This document shows positions 32,255-43,000 of a DNA stretch of 64,000 nucleotides, piece by piece (within the stretch, counting starts at the first letter, position 1; each line of letters opens with the position of its first letter). The translations under genes and the position numbers were made by a program. The notes under the pieces were generated by a model. It saw only the letters and a program-made list of their open reading frames with translations, ran no database searches and was not told the DNA's origin. Source of the DNA: Asterias rubens (lineage: Eukaryota > Echinodermata > Asteroidea > Forcipulatida > Asteriidae); contig NW_022985708.1 of NCBI RefSeq assembly GCF_902459465.1, positions 62,001 through 126,000 on the forward strand, in the 5' to 3' direction.

Positions 32255-34586
32255 GATGAGCAACCCTGGATACTTACTGAAGCAGCATATCCGAGGGGAT
32301 CGAATAGGTTGTTGTTGATGGTAGACAATACCCCACGTCTTGTAAATGGCTTGTCACTGGTCGTCGCTTGGAAGGTGAATGTGTCTGCTGCCAAGTCCCA
32401 CTGAAGGCCCAAGCTCCGCTGTGTTTGAAGGGAGTCTTGTCCAAGGTCAAGGTTCTGAAGCCCTTTGGCGAGGTCTTCTTTGGGAAAGGCTTTCATGACA
32501 TCTGAACTGTGTTAGATGCGATTTTGTGAAGACGAAGATAGGACTGTGCTAGCATGTCTTGTGATTTCTCCAACACTTCAACAGCCTTGCCCACACTGGG
32601 AAATGACTGAAGCCCGTCATCGACGTAGAAATGACGATCGACGAAGAGTCTTGCTTGGTCACCATACTCTTCATGTCCTTCTGTAGCCGTTCTCTTAAGT
32701 CCATAGATTGCTACAGCTGGTGACGGACAGTTGCCAAATACATGGACCCTCATGCGATAGTCCAGGATGTCCCAATCGAGGTTGTTGTTGTCAGACCAAA
32801 GAAAGCGGAGGTAATCTCTGTTCCTTCTTGACGAGAAAACTATGGAACATCTGCTGGATATCGGCCATGATGACTATTGGTTCACATCTGAAGCGAATGA
32901 GAATGCCTAGCAGACTGTTGTTGAGATCTGGACCTCTGAGTAGCACGTCGTTCAAGGATACATTGTCATGTTGAGAGCTTGAGTCAAACACGATTCTTAT
33001 TTGGCCCGCTTTCTTCGGGTGATAAACACCTAAGCTAGGTAGGTACCAGCACTCTTGGCCTGGCTGGAGTGGTAAAGCTAACTCTGCATGACCACTGCTG
33101 AAGATCTTGTCCATGAATTCAATGTAGTGGTCTTTCATCTCGGGTTTCTTGAGAAGAGTGCGACGAAGAGACATAAGACGGTTCACTACTTGTTGTCTGT
33201 TGTTGGTTAGGCGTCGCCGGGGGGTTTGACAATCTTCATTCATGATGGAGAGGAAAGTGTCGTCTTCAACTGACGGGGCCAACTTGTAATATTCAGGAGA
33301 CTCAAGGAAGACATCAGAACCGATACTATCTAGCTGTTGTTTCTCGTGTCTGGAAGTCTTGTTGACGAACATTTCCTTCACATGGAATTTGCTCTCACAG
33401 GGTGTTAAGTAGCGTGGACGGCCGTTATCAAGGATACTCGTTTTGAAGCTATTGACGGCTGGTTTGTGAGCTCCCCCGAGGCAGACATCTCCCACTATGA
33501 CCCATCCCAAGTCCAGTTGTTGGGCGTAGGGGGCAGTGTGGGGTCCGTTGCTCTGACTGCGAACCTTGTGGACCTGAATTACATCTCTGCCAAGTAGAAG
33601 AAGAATCTGCGCTGTTTGATCAAGCGGAGGGATAATGTGAGCGATGGCCTTTTTAGGTGAGGATGATGACTTGCAGCCTCAGGAGTTGGAATTTCACATC
33701 GATTGTTTGGGATAGAGTCACACTCGAGGAGTGGTGGCAAGGCCAGCTGGACTTCTTCATCTGCTGATTGTATTATGAAGCCGTTAGCTCTCATTCCATG
33801 AGCGCTTGTTGTGCCAGAACATGTGCGGAGTTCGTAGGGAGAGGTGTCTCCAATAATGTTGAACATGTCAAAGAAGGCAGACCTGGCAAGCGAGCGGTTG
33901 CTTTGATCATCTAACATCACATACACCTTCACCTTCATGTCAGGTTGGCCCTGCGGATACACGCTGGCTAGACATATCTTGGAACACGATTTTCCAGGTA
34001 GACCATCTCCACAAACGTCTGTGCAACTTGTGGAAGCTCCTGATGGCTCTTTATTGGGTTGCTCCCCGCCATGGTTTTCCACAGGCAAAGAATCAGTTCT
34101 TTTCCAAGGTGGCAGGCCATTATGAAGGGCGGATACATGACGATCGCTGTCACACTCGGTGCAGCGAATTTTCCCATTGCAGTCGTTTGCCATGTGAGAA
34201 GTAGAAGCATAGCACCTGTAGCAAATAGCATGCTCTCTGAGAAAGGCCTTTCTTTCCTCCAATGGTTTTGCTCTGAAGCCACGGCACTTTCTGAAGGAGT
34301 GGGGTCTCTTGTGAATGGGGCACTGCTTGTCTGGGTCCATCAGTTCATTGGGGGCAAAGGTCGAATTTTTCTCCACCTCAGTCTTGTGCACAGCGATTGA
34401 GGGCTTTGATATGAACGGACTTGGCGTGAGCTTATGGCTTGTGGATGTCGCCGTGCTGGACGAATGGAAAGCAAAGCTTGGATCAGTCCTCATGTCGGCC
34501 TGTGAGTACACAAAGTCAGCGAAGAAGGTAAATGGGGGAAAGGAACATGATGCGTTTTCTTGTACATCGAGCCCTGAGTTAACCAC
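32251..34586 (-). pseudogene. BEL/Pao pol-like region in four frames
   Basis: Frame 34586-33579 has a zinc knuckle (CYRCYASTSHMANDC) and VMLDDQSNRSLA, the active-site region of the A17/DUF1758 protease. Frame 33510-32791 holds the reverse transcriptase fingers and palm start (GPDLNNSLLGILIRFR, then IMADIQQMFHSF). Frame 32753-32493 carries the catalytic YVDDG (bases 32613-32627). Frame 32496-32251 continues the thumb region and stops at the truncation. At least three frame changes or stops separate them. Confidence 0.75.
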
Positions 34587-34626
34587 TTTTCTTGTAGAAA
34601 TTGAGGGAGCTTTTCAACAATCGGAT

Positions 34627-35757
34627 TTATATCCCTCTGGAAGTGTCCAAGTAGTTAAGTCCGGGTAGGTTGTCTTCAAGCTTTGCTGCTTTCACTTCTG
34701 TGAGAAGATCTGCAAGTTCATGTAGTCTCGGGTAGTCTCTGTTTCCAATCTTAGGGAAGGTGTCCAGACGAGAAAAGAGTGACTCCTCTATGGCCTCAGG
34801 GGACCCATATATCTTGTCCAACCTTTGCCATACCTTAATTAGGCCATCTGAAGGATTGTTTATGTGGACTGCCCTGATCCTCGTAGCATGCTGAAGTGAC
34901 TCTCCACCAAGCCACCTAGTAAGTAGATCGAGTTCTTCACTTGCTTTTAGGTTTAATCCCTGCGTAACATTGCGGTAACTGGCTCTCCATGACAAGTAGT
35001 TCTCTGGCCGATTATCAAAAACCTTGAGTCCGGCTGTGAGAAGGTCTCGACGAGCGAGGTGGGCTGTGAGGTCAAAGACATCTGAATGGCTTTGCAAAAA
35101 CGGGTTTGACCTCACGTTGTCATGATATCGTCCGACTGATTGGTCAGTGAATTGTGCAGTGTGTAGAAAGGGATGTAGCGCACCAGCTTGCGAGGGCGGA
35201 GTATAGAAGTCGGGCGGATCCAAGGGGGGTTGAGGATGTGAGAGAGCTTGAGATTCAACAGCGGTGCTTTGTGGGTGCGAGTGTTCATCAGGGCTCTCTT
35301 TCGGATTAATCTTAGCAGGCTGGTTATCGGTGTGGTTATCATGATGGTCAAAATGTGCATTTATGTATTCTTCCGTACGTTGCTCGGGTTGGACTGATAG
35401 GGCAAGATGATTGGTGATGCTTGATCTATCCTCAGTTTCTTTGGCATTTACAGCTGCCTCCAGTGTTTTAGCAGCAGCCAATGCAGATTCAGCTTCACCT
35501 TCTTCCTGCATGGCGAACAGCATAGCGTCAATGCGTGCACGTTCTACCTTCATCTCGATTTGACGCCTGGTGTAATCAGCTTTTATGCGTGCGGCCTCTG
35601 CTTTAGCACGTGCCTCTACTGCAGCCAAGCTGATGTGTGACCTGGTTGAACATCGTGAAGATGAGGATGATCCGGGTTTGTGTTCTGAAAGTATCTCCCA
35701 GTTCTGAGAAACTCTTGGAGGAGATGACATTTTGATAGTAGTGTTGCAGGGAACCAC
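34627..35757 (-). CDS. BEL/Pao gag-like protein, 376 codons
   Basis: A long clean frame with an N-terminal Ala/Arg/Glu-rich coiled-coil stretch (residues about 45-120), a Pro/His-rich linker, and a DUF1759-type region from about residue 245 (ENYLSWRASYRNV, then DLLTRWLGGESLQHATRI). The first Met (MVPCNT) comes straight from the TGGTTCCCTG sequence after the LTR, and a second Met follows at residue 10. The frame ends just before the knuckle region, probably through a frame change. Confidence 0.65.
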   Translation of the reverse strand: MVPCNTTIKMSSPPRVSQNWEILSEHKPGSSSSSRCSTRSHISLAAVEARAKAEAARIKADYTRRQIEMKVERARIDAMLFAMQEEGEAESALAAAKTLEAAVNAKETEDRSSITNHLALSVQPEQRTEEYINAHFDHHDNHTDNQPAKINPKESPDEHSHPQSTAVESQALSHPQPPLDPPDFYTPPSQAGALHPFLHTAQFTDQSVGRYHDNVRSNPFLQSHSDVFDLTAHLARRDLLTAGLKVFDNRPENYLSWRASYRNVTQGLNLKASEELDLLTRWLGGESLQHATRIRAVHINNPSDGLIKVWQRLDKIYGSPEAIEESLFSRLDTFPKIGNRDYPRLHELADLLTEVKAAKLEDNLPGLNYLDTSRGI

Positions 35758-35799
35758 CAGTTAATGAAGATGCTCTTGTTGAGAAGCTAATCTTTTCAC

Positions 35800-36386
35800 T
35801 CTTCTGACCCTCACTAAGTCGAGTACGTGACGAAATTAGTCAGAGGCTAAACACTATTCCACTGTCAGACTGTCATTTGTTTCTTTATTGGAACCAGTGT
35901 GAAACTGTAATAAACAAGAATAAAACATACATTTAGTTATAAAGCATAACGTGAAGGAAGCCTTAAAATATAAAAAAGCTGACATAGAATGTGTAAAGTC
36001 ACAAAAAGGACCCTAAATCCATGCTGAAATACCAAACATGAGAATTGCCCAGTTTCCGGACAAACGTTGAACGTGTAGTGCCTTCGCAATGCACACATGG
36101 TAAAAAACTACATGTAAGGTGCACATGTTTTAAGGACAGTAAACTAGCCTGAAAACACTAATAAATCGAGCGAGCTAGACAAGGAATGATTTATAATAAG
36201 ACAGAATGAAAAACTTACAGATTGTGCTTGATCCAAGGGAAAAAACAAGGATGTTGAGGCTCAAAACTGCAGAATTAGACGAAGGCTTTATAACGGGAAA
36301 ATGATAGATGCGAGTAAAAATAATGAACACTTGAGGGCGCTATCTACAAAGGCGAGAGGCCTATTAAGTTCTCGGGGCAAGACATT
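35800..36386 (-). repeat. Candidate 5' LTR of the BEL/Pao element
   Basis: On the minus strand the sequence begins near TGTCTTGCCCCGAGAAC, has TTATAAAGCC near 36284-36292 as a possible TATA region and AATAAA at 35884-35889. It is followed by the gag leader. No second LTR is present in the window to confirm the borders. Confidence 0.35.
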
Positions 36387-37061
36387 AACTTTGCCAAAAA
36401 GTGCATTAATCATCAAAAGTGCATAAATCAAGTGCATTTTTGTTCATCTAGAGAAACATTTTTATTAATGCATTGCAAAACCCATCGTATTTTGAATATA
36501 AACCCACACAAAGTAAAAACTGAAACTTAACTCGCTATACCTTGGTATTAGATTGTGAAATTTCTTAGGTCGAGAACCAGTCAACTGACGTGTCACAAAA
36601 CTTTGTCTCCTCTTTAAAGTTGAACGATGGTTATGCAATGATCACTGAATGCTGAGCCTTTCATTGCAGTCTATGGTCGCAGTCTAGGTATCAGCATTGT
36701 CTATAAACTGCGTCGCGTGTCAATTTTAGTGTCGCATGCCATCGCGAATGTGATCGGTTACTTAAATCGTCCTCAAACCATGAACTTCATCGTCTCTGTT
36801 GATATAAGGTAGCAATAGAACCGAGGCATGCCGCATGATGATGCACGCTATAGGGACCAGCTTCATCAACTAATACAATTTTGTATTGAATTTTGTTGTC
36901 TATGTTATGTTGGTGGGAAAAATACCACGGTATAACAAAACAACAAATGTTGCACGCTATGATGGAGTCCATAGGTTTTGAACAACATGGACCACATGTG
37001 AGCGTGCAACAATTTTATAATATGACTGGTTAGAACCTCTTGTCAAACTTTGTCTTTGCAG

Positions 37062-37180
37062 ATTTGGTTCGTCAGAGATATGGGGATGCGGAAGCAGCAA
37101 AAGTGAATCGTCACATCACAGAGAAAATTGCTGACCTAAGGAAACTAGAAAAAAGGACTAGCCTTCCAAAAGAATTGTAG
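37062..37180 (+). CDS. Possible orphan terminal exon
   Basis: After TTTGTCTTTGCAG, a good splice acceptor, a 119-base frame encodes a charged helix-like peptide (VRQRYGDAEAAKVNRHITEK, then a Lys/Arg-rich end) and closes with TAG at 37178-37180. No partner exon is recognisable within the preceding several kilobases, which are occupied by the retrotransposon on the other strand. The function is not recognised. Confidence 0.3.
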
Positions 37181-38091
37181 ATTATCATCCAACTGTTTTT
37201 TTTTCTGTCTCTCTCTCTCTCTTCGCCTACAGGAATAAGTACCATAAACTTAATTTATGTGACCTTTGAAAACCATAAAAATAAGGGTCATTCCGTGTCA
37301 AATCAACAAATTTTCAGAAAGACACCGCCCGTGTCACCCAGGTTGACCCTGCGATCAATTGAAAAATGTTTACTTATACACCAAATTTCAGCTTTGGCAC
37401 TCGACTTTTTCATGGTGTAGTGGCAATTTCAGTAATAAAACACCTAGGGAATATAGGATTGATTTGACCCCTCATGTGGGCACAGGGCTTGGGCGACCCC
37501 AAAATATCACAACAACATTTTCTGATTAAAGTGCCTACTTTGGGTAACTAGAAAATTAAAGGAGATACATTTAAATTGTTTGCAGATTCATGAAATTTTG
37601 AGCTTGAGCTCTCTACCTGGTAAAAAAACTAAATTATAAGCTTTCAAAGTTGGGGGAGAAAAAAAAAACACTGTTCGCGTCTCGCGCGCGCACACAATGC
37701 CCGACTCAACCAAATTCCATAACTGTGTGAGGGTCATCACCTGAGGACCACTGGTTGATTTGACATGGGACTGACCCAAAAGCAAAATACATTTTATCTT
37801 CCAGTACGCGCTAATCCACCAATCAGATGCTTGAACTACTAGGGGGATAAAAACATTTATAACACCCCTTACAAATGTTCTGCCTTTTCATTGGTTTTAA
37901 GCGCGTCACATGATATGTCTTAGTTTTACTATGCAGCGGCCGTGTGATAGTGCATTGTTTGTCGTGTGATAGTGCGTCATTTGCCGTGTGATAGTCCGAC
38001 GCTATCACACGACATGCAGTACCCATACTGACGAACGTTACGTGTACAAAGATGACTAATAGTGACTGCTTCAACCCAAAGTATAGAATAG
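37181..38091. other. Non-coding spacer with a short tandem repeat
   Basis: Bases about 37938-38005 contain three imperfect copies of GTGTGATAGTGC-containing units. No gene seen. Confidence 0.45.
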
Positions 38092-38095
38092 TTAA

Positions 38096-38452
38096 AGGAA
38101 CACGTTGCCTTGGATCGGTCGAGTTGGTCTTTGAAAAGCGTTTGCAACCGTTTGTTATGAAATGCATATGGGTGGAAATATGTTGTAAATACAATGATCC
38201 ACACAACCATGCTTCGAAATTGCGCGGTTTTCCTTTTACATCGACGACTAACACGGTCGGCCATTTATGGGAGTCAAATTTTTGACTCCCATAAATGGCC
38301 GACCGTGTTAATTCGCAAAGTAAAAAGAAAACCACGCAATTTCGAGGCAATGTTGTGTGGATCATTGTATTCTACTTTTAAAACATCTTATAACAAACGG
38401 TTACAAATGCTTTTTATAGACCAACTCGTCCGATCCAAGGCAACGTGTTCCT
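38096..38452. repeat. Long foldback MITE flanked by TTAA
   Basis: The two halves are reverse complements for almost their full length, with ends AGGAACACGTTGCCTTGGAT and ATCCAAGGCAACGTGTTCCT and a centre at about 38278 (GGGAGTCAAATTTTTGACTCCC). TTAA at 38092-38095 and 38453-38456 fits the target of piggyBac- or Kolobok-type transposases. I recall similar repeats as abundant in sea stars, not verified. Confidence 0.8.
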
Positions 38453-38699
38453 TTAATTTGATGTTTTGTCAAAACTGTGGCGGCTATTATTGTCATGAAG
38501 TTTTTTAGGTTAGTCTGAGCATTTGAGTGTTTATTTCTACATAGTGAATGTGTGTTTTTTAAAATGTTTCCCGGTGTTGTAAAGTATTTGGATTTGGGTC
38601 ATTTCATCAGGTTGGACACTGCTGTGACATTTGTCTAACTTATTTCATATTTTTACACTGCAAAAATGGTGTTTGTCAGTTTAGTCTATAGACCCTTTG

Positions 38700-38865
38700 A
38701 GATACCGATCCATTATGCTCCGCCCACTACACACCTTTAGCAACGACATCTGAACCTCTCCCAATGCCTCTTCATTTTTTTGGAATTGAGGTTGTTCAAA
38801 ATCCCAGCTGTGATTAGTCATTGAGCTATGGTGCAAAGGCTTAATGGATCGGTCTTTTTTCGTAC
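38700..38865. repeat. Small inverted-repeat element
   Basis: ACCGATCCATTATGC near 38705 and GCTTAATGGATCGGT near 38847 are inverted repeats about 150 bases apart. Possibly a short MITE. Confidence 0.35.
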
Positions 38866-39139
38866 ATTACACGGACTCCCATTGTTTTTGACAATGGGTG
38901 GTCATAATTTGCTTGAGCCAGTTTGTAAATCAATTATTATTATTTAAGTTTTAGAAAGGAAGTTAAATTTTCTTATGAAATAAATGTGAAATTACATGGT
39001 AAACTGAATGGTAATAAAAACATGTTTCCTTAAATTATGCCAATTTGTTGCTATATCCATTACTTCCACCAATCAGGAAGAAGTTTCTTTCTTGGTAGTT
39101 TTAAACTCCATGCATGCACATGGGTAAAGTTTTTAAACG

Positions 39140-39420
39140 TCCGTTCGTAATAATGCTTTTATTGAACTGTTTGACCTGGCAAACATATACAAAGCCACTG
39201 GAATGATGATACTAGGCCTCTTACTTTCCCAGTAATGGAGTTTTGAAAGATAAGGACGCCATTTGAAAAATGGCGGACCTTATAGTCTGACACACTCAAT
39301 ACTGCTTTTATTTAACTGTTGGAATTGATTAACAAAAACAAAACCAATGGAATGAAAATACTACCAGCCTCTTACTTTCAGAGTTATAGAGTGTTTTAGT
39401 CAAAATTGGCGGCCGCTCTG
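39140..39420. repeat. Diverged tandem duplication of about 165 bp
   Basis: Two blocks (about 39140-39270 and 39300-39415) share CTTTTATT-AACTGTT, CTGGAATGA or CAATGGAATGA, CCTCTTACTTTC and the GGCGGACC or GGCGGCC end, in the same order. No coding content. Confidence 0.4.
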
Positions 39421-39877
39421 AAAGATGTGAAAACCATAGCAAAACACCTTCCGAAGTACTTGGTGATATCAGAGGGCCCAGGAGACCAAGAAAAAGAATG
39501 AAGAGAGGAACACTGGCTCTGAGGCAAATAATTGGAAGGAGGCTCAAGACAAGGAAGGATGTATAGTCTGTGGTGGGTCATGTGATGATAATGGGAAGGA
39601 GGCCAGTTAAATGGCTGGCAATAGTGCCCCCGATGAAGATGGAGATCGAATTGAAGCTACACACAGAGAAAAGATTACACAACTTGTGTAAAATATTACC
39701 TGTTTTAGATGTAGTGGGCGAACACCATAACTATTATATATCTTGCTTAATAGCTGTGTAAAAGTTTACAGAAATATTGGGTAGTTAAACCCACTCATGT
39801 AAAATAATTACTTAATTTTGAAGTAAAGATTTTACCGATTATTAAATATGTACTAAAGCCCATTAGTGCCATCGCAA

Positions 39878-40030
39878 GTACATATTCAGCGATTCTTGTT
39901 TTTTTTAAGTACATATTTCAACGATTCTTGTTTTTTTGAAGTACATATTCAGCGAATCTTGTTTTTTGAAGTACATATTCAGCGAATCGTGATTTTTTTT
40001 TTAGTACATATTTGGCGAGTTTTTTTTTAG
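39878..40030. repeat. Five-copy tandem repeat (about 31-33 bp)
   Basis: Units of AGTACATATTCAGCGATTC followed by TTGTTTTTTT repeat with small changes just upstream of the first exon of the SAM/UIM/HECT gene. Could be part of its promoter region. Confidence 0.65.
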
Positions 40031-40090
40031 ATATGTTTTCCCCCATCCTCGCGCGGCGTCAGGTGCACGGCGTGTGAGGGCGCATTTGAC

Positions 40091-43000
40091 ATGATGGATT
40101 CTTCCGGATCAGGTAAGCGGCGGATTTTAGCTTTTTTTTATCTTCATCTTTTTCATGATTTAGTTTTTAGCCAAGTGAAGGTTGATAGGTACGCCATTCT
40201 TTATAGCTTTGAGGCTGTACCCCTTCACTTTACAGACGATAACAAGGTCAAACAAATTATATTTTATAAATGTAAATGCACCGTAATTAGGCCTATGGTT
40301 TTGCTTTTCTTGCCTGTGTGCGTATGTACTGTACTCTCAAGTTAGGATTGAGTTTGAAGTCATAGGTCTAGGCCTAAGATTGGCCTATCAAAAGTACCGC
40401 TCAAGGAGCTCCTTTGATTTAATTAATATAATGAGCAAGTAGGCTCCCTATAATTGATAAGGTAGCCTTGAAATATCTACAAAGTACAATTATCAGCATC
40501 CTGTTTTATAAAAATACATGATCTATGTCTTGCACCAACATGACCAAACAATTCCAACTTAAAGAAATGTTATGGGTCCCTGTTTGTAGGCCTACTAGTA
40601 GTTGTAGTAGTGCAAGTGACAGGAAATTTTTAAGATTAATGGAGTCTTGATTGGAGTCCGGGTATAGGCAGCCTACTGAAAACTGTGAAAACACCAGAAA
40701 GACTTTATCCATATAATGCTCTTGGGCAACAGTGTGCATTTATGAACTTATAAAACTAAGAAACACAACACCAAGTATCTATTGAATTTTGATTGGCCTT
40801 TTAGCTATTTAGCCTTCTTACTGTTGTATAAAAAACTGTTATTGTATATAGGTGAAAGCTACTGTTTCAAAATCGTTAAAGGTGTTCCTTTAACGTTGTA
40901 CTTTTTTTTCTTTTTTTCCCCATAACCATCAGCTATGGATCTCTTCCAATTTATGAGAGACAGGGCCATCCCAGAATCGATAATTGACAGAATGAAGAAA
41001 GAGAAGGTATACACACTCTTGATTTTACACTGAAATAGTAGCTTTGCATATTTTTCTTCATCAAATAATACTGCAAACCTGTCTGTTTGATATTGCTAAT
41101 TGTTTTAATCTAATGATGTTACTCTAATGACATGAGGGTAAGGTGGGCCTCACAGTTTTGGACAATCCCCTGTGATGTTCCATTAAGTCCAATTGCATTC
41201 GAGAACGACTGCAAACACTCCTAGGCTTGTTCCAGCCAATATTTTTCGTTTAATTGTAAGAAATATTGTTTTTTTTAAGATCTAAGAAGGTGCCTCATTT
41301 TTTTAATAAAGCAAATCGAAACCTGCTTTGATCTTCTGTGAAAAAGACATGAAAGCATCTCAGATTGAACAAGATGTTGTTTTAGCAATTGATTTGGTCC
41401 ATTTTGGATTTTTGTTCAGTAACAAACCAGCATTTCTGAGTTTGGGTCCGTCGCGGATGAAATGTTTTTTTGTTAGTATCAAAACACGGTTTTGTTAATA
41501 GGCTCCACGTAAAAGTAAATAATAAACGAGTAATTTTCATGAAAAGCTGTTTCCTATAAAGACAAAGTGTTTCCTATAGGGTTACATTATAGTTTACAGT
41601 TAGTGATAAACTTTAAACAATAATTCTAATTAGGTTTACATTTTTATTTTGTTTGCAAGGGGGCACTTTGCACAGTTTAAAAGTCTTATTTGAGCATGCA
41701 TGTTATACATTTTTTAACACATCAATTGTTGATGGAATATGAGCACATTAACTAACGATGCACAATATTGGTGATGAATCTGAAACAATCCAAGGCTCAA
41801 AACTGACATTGAATATTCAGATGTGTAAGAAGGCTGCCAATGAAGTTTTTGAGCATTTTTTCTAAAAATATAACATTTTTTGTATGCAGATTGATGAGAG
41901 AACACTACTTCTAATTGAGGAAAAAGATTTTGAAGCATTCATTCCACACCTGGGTGACCGAGTGGCAGTGAAACGTTTCTGCAAGAAAAGGATGAAGCAA
42001 TCGTCTTCCAGTGATAGTGAAGATACTGAGAAGGGGAAACTCCTGCAGAAACTCAGACTGAAACTGCAAAACAAAAGAGCTGGTGGTAAATCACAAGCTC
42101 CAAACATGCACCTTGTTGGTAACAAACATGCCAAACGCACTACACGAAAAATAGATATTGGGTGGATGCATTACGATGAAGTCCAAAAACAATACAAGCC
42201 GGTCAGGAAACAAAATGGGGGAGGGACAAGAAAACTGTCAGTATGTAAGTCGTCAACAGCAGATACCCTACAAAAAATAGCAGAAGGCCTCTTTTTCAAA
42301 GTGGGCAAATCCTCCAAAGGATCGTTGGAATTGCATGAGACCCAACTTACTGACGTTGGGCACCAAGTGGTGCTGAGCAGTGCTACAGTGGAAGAGCTGT
42401 ATGACGAAGCAAAGATGACAGTCCTACGATTGTATCTGAAAACGAAACACCGTGATGTGGAGAGTGGAGAGGAAGAATTTTTTGACTTGTGGGATACCCC
42501 AGAAGTAGAAGTGGAGACCTCAACGGAAGTTCCTGATGATCAGGTATTTTGCAGTTGATGGATGTTTTCCTCGTAGAAAGGACTAACGAAACCAATTAGA
42601 GGCCCGACAGGCAAAGTTAGAAAATTATTTTATTTATCAATTGACCAAGCAAACAAGACAGTATAGCAAACATTTTCCATCAGTTAGTGGAAATAGAAAC
42701 ATCACCCTTAGTTAAGCTGTACACGTTGTACATGCCTAAAACAAGTAAGTATGGGCCTACAGGAACTGACTGGTCAACCTCAATTCAAGTGTGTGCAACA
42801 ACTGATTCTAAACCATTTGTTTTGTCTTCAGCAAAACTAGCTTTTTCAAAATACAGTTTGTTTTTTATACTGACTAAGACTTAGGTGGCACTAATCTGAT
42901 CAATTGTAAATAATACAGTCATTAACTGGTACAGGTGAACATCATGTCTGCATGATTATAATAATTTTCTTATCTTGTGTAAAGTTTTGCTGCTGTTATT

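Larger units (their letters stand above)
32255..36386 (-). mobile_element. BEL/Pao retrotransposon, truncated 3' half
   Basis: On the minus strand the order is candidate 5' LTR (about 36386-35800), gag-like frame, CCHC knuckle, retroviral-type aspartic protease and reverse transcriptase. The sequence ends at about 32255 inside the pol region just after LFDPLGYA. RNase H, integrase and the 3' LTR are absent. Pol is spread over several frames, so the copy is dead. Family assignment rests on the protease and reverse transcriptase motifs of BEL/Pao. Confidence 0.8.

Noticed and set aside
39400-39610. Possible exon with a CIVCGGSC cluster
   Set aside because: An acceptor-like site precedes it, but there is no partner exon, and the frame is short and overlaps a duplicated non-coding repeat.
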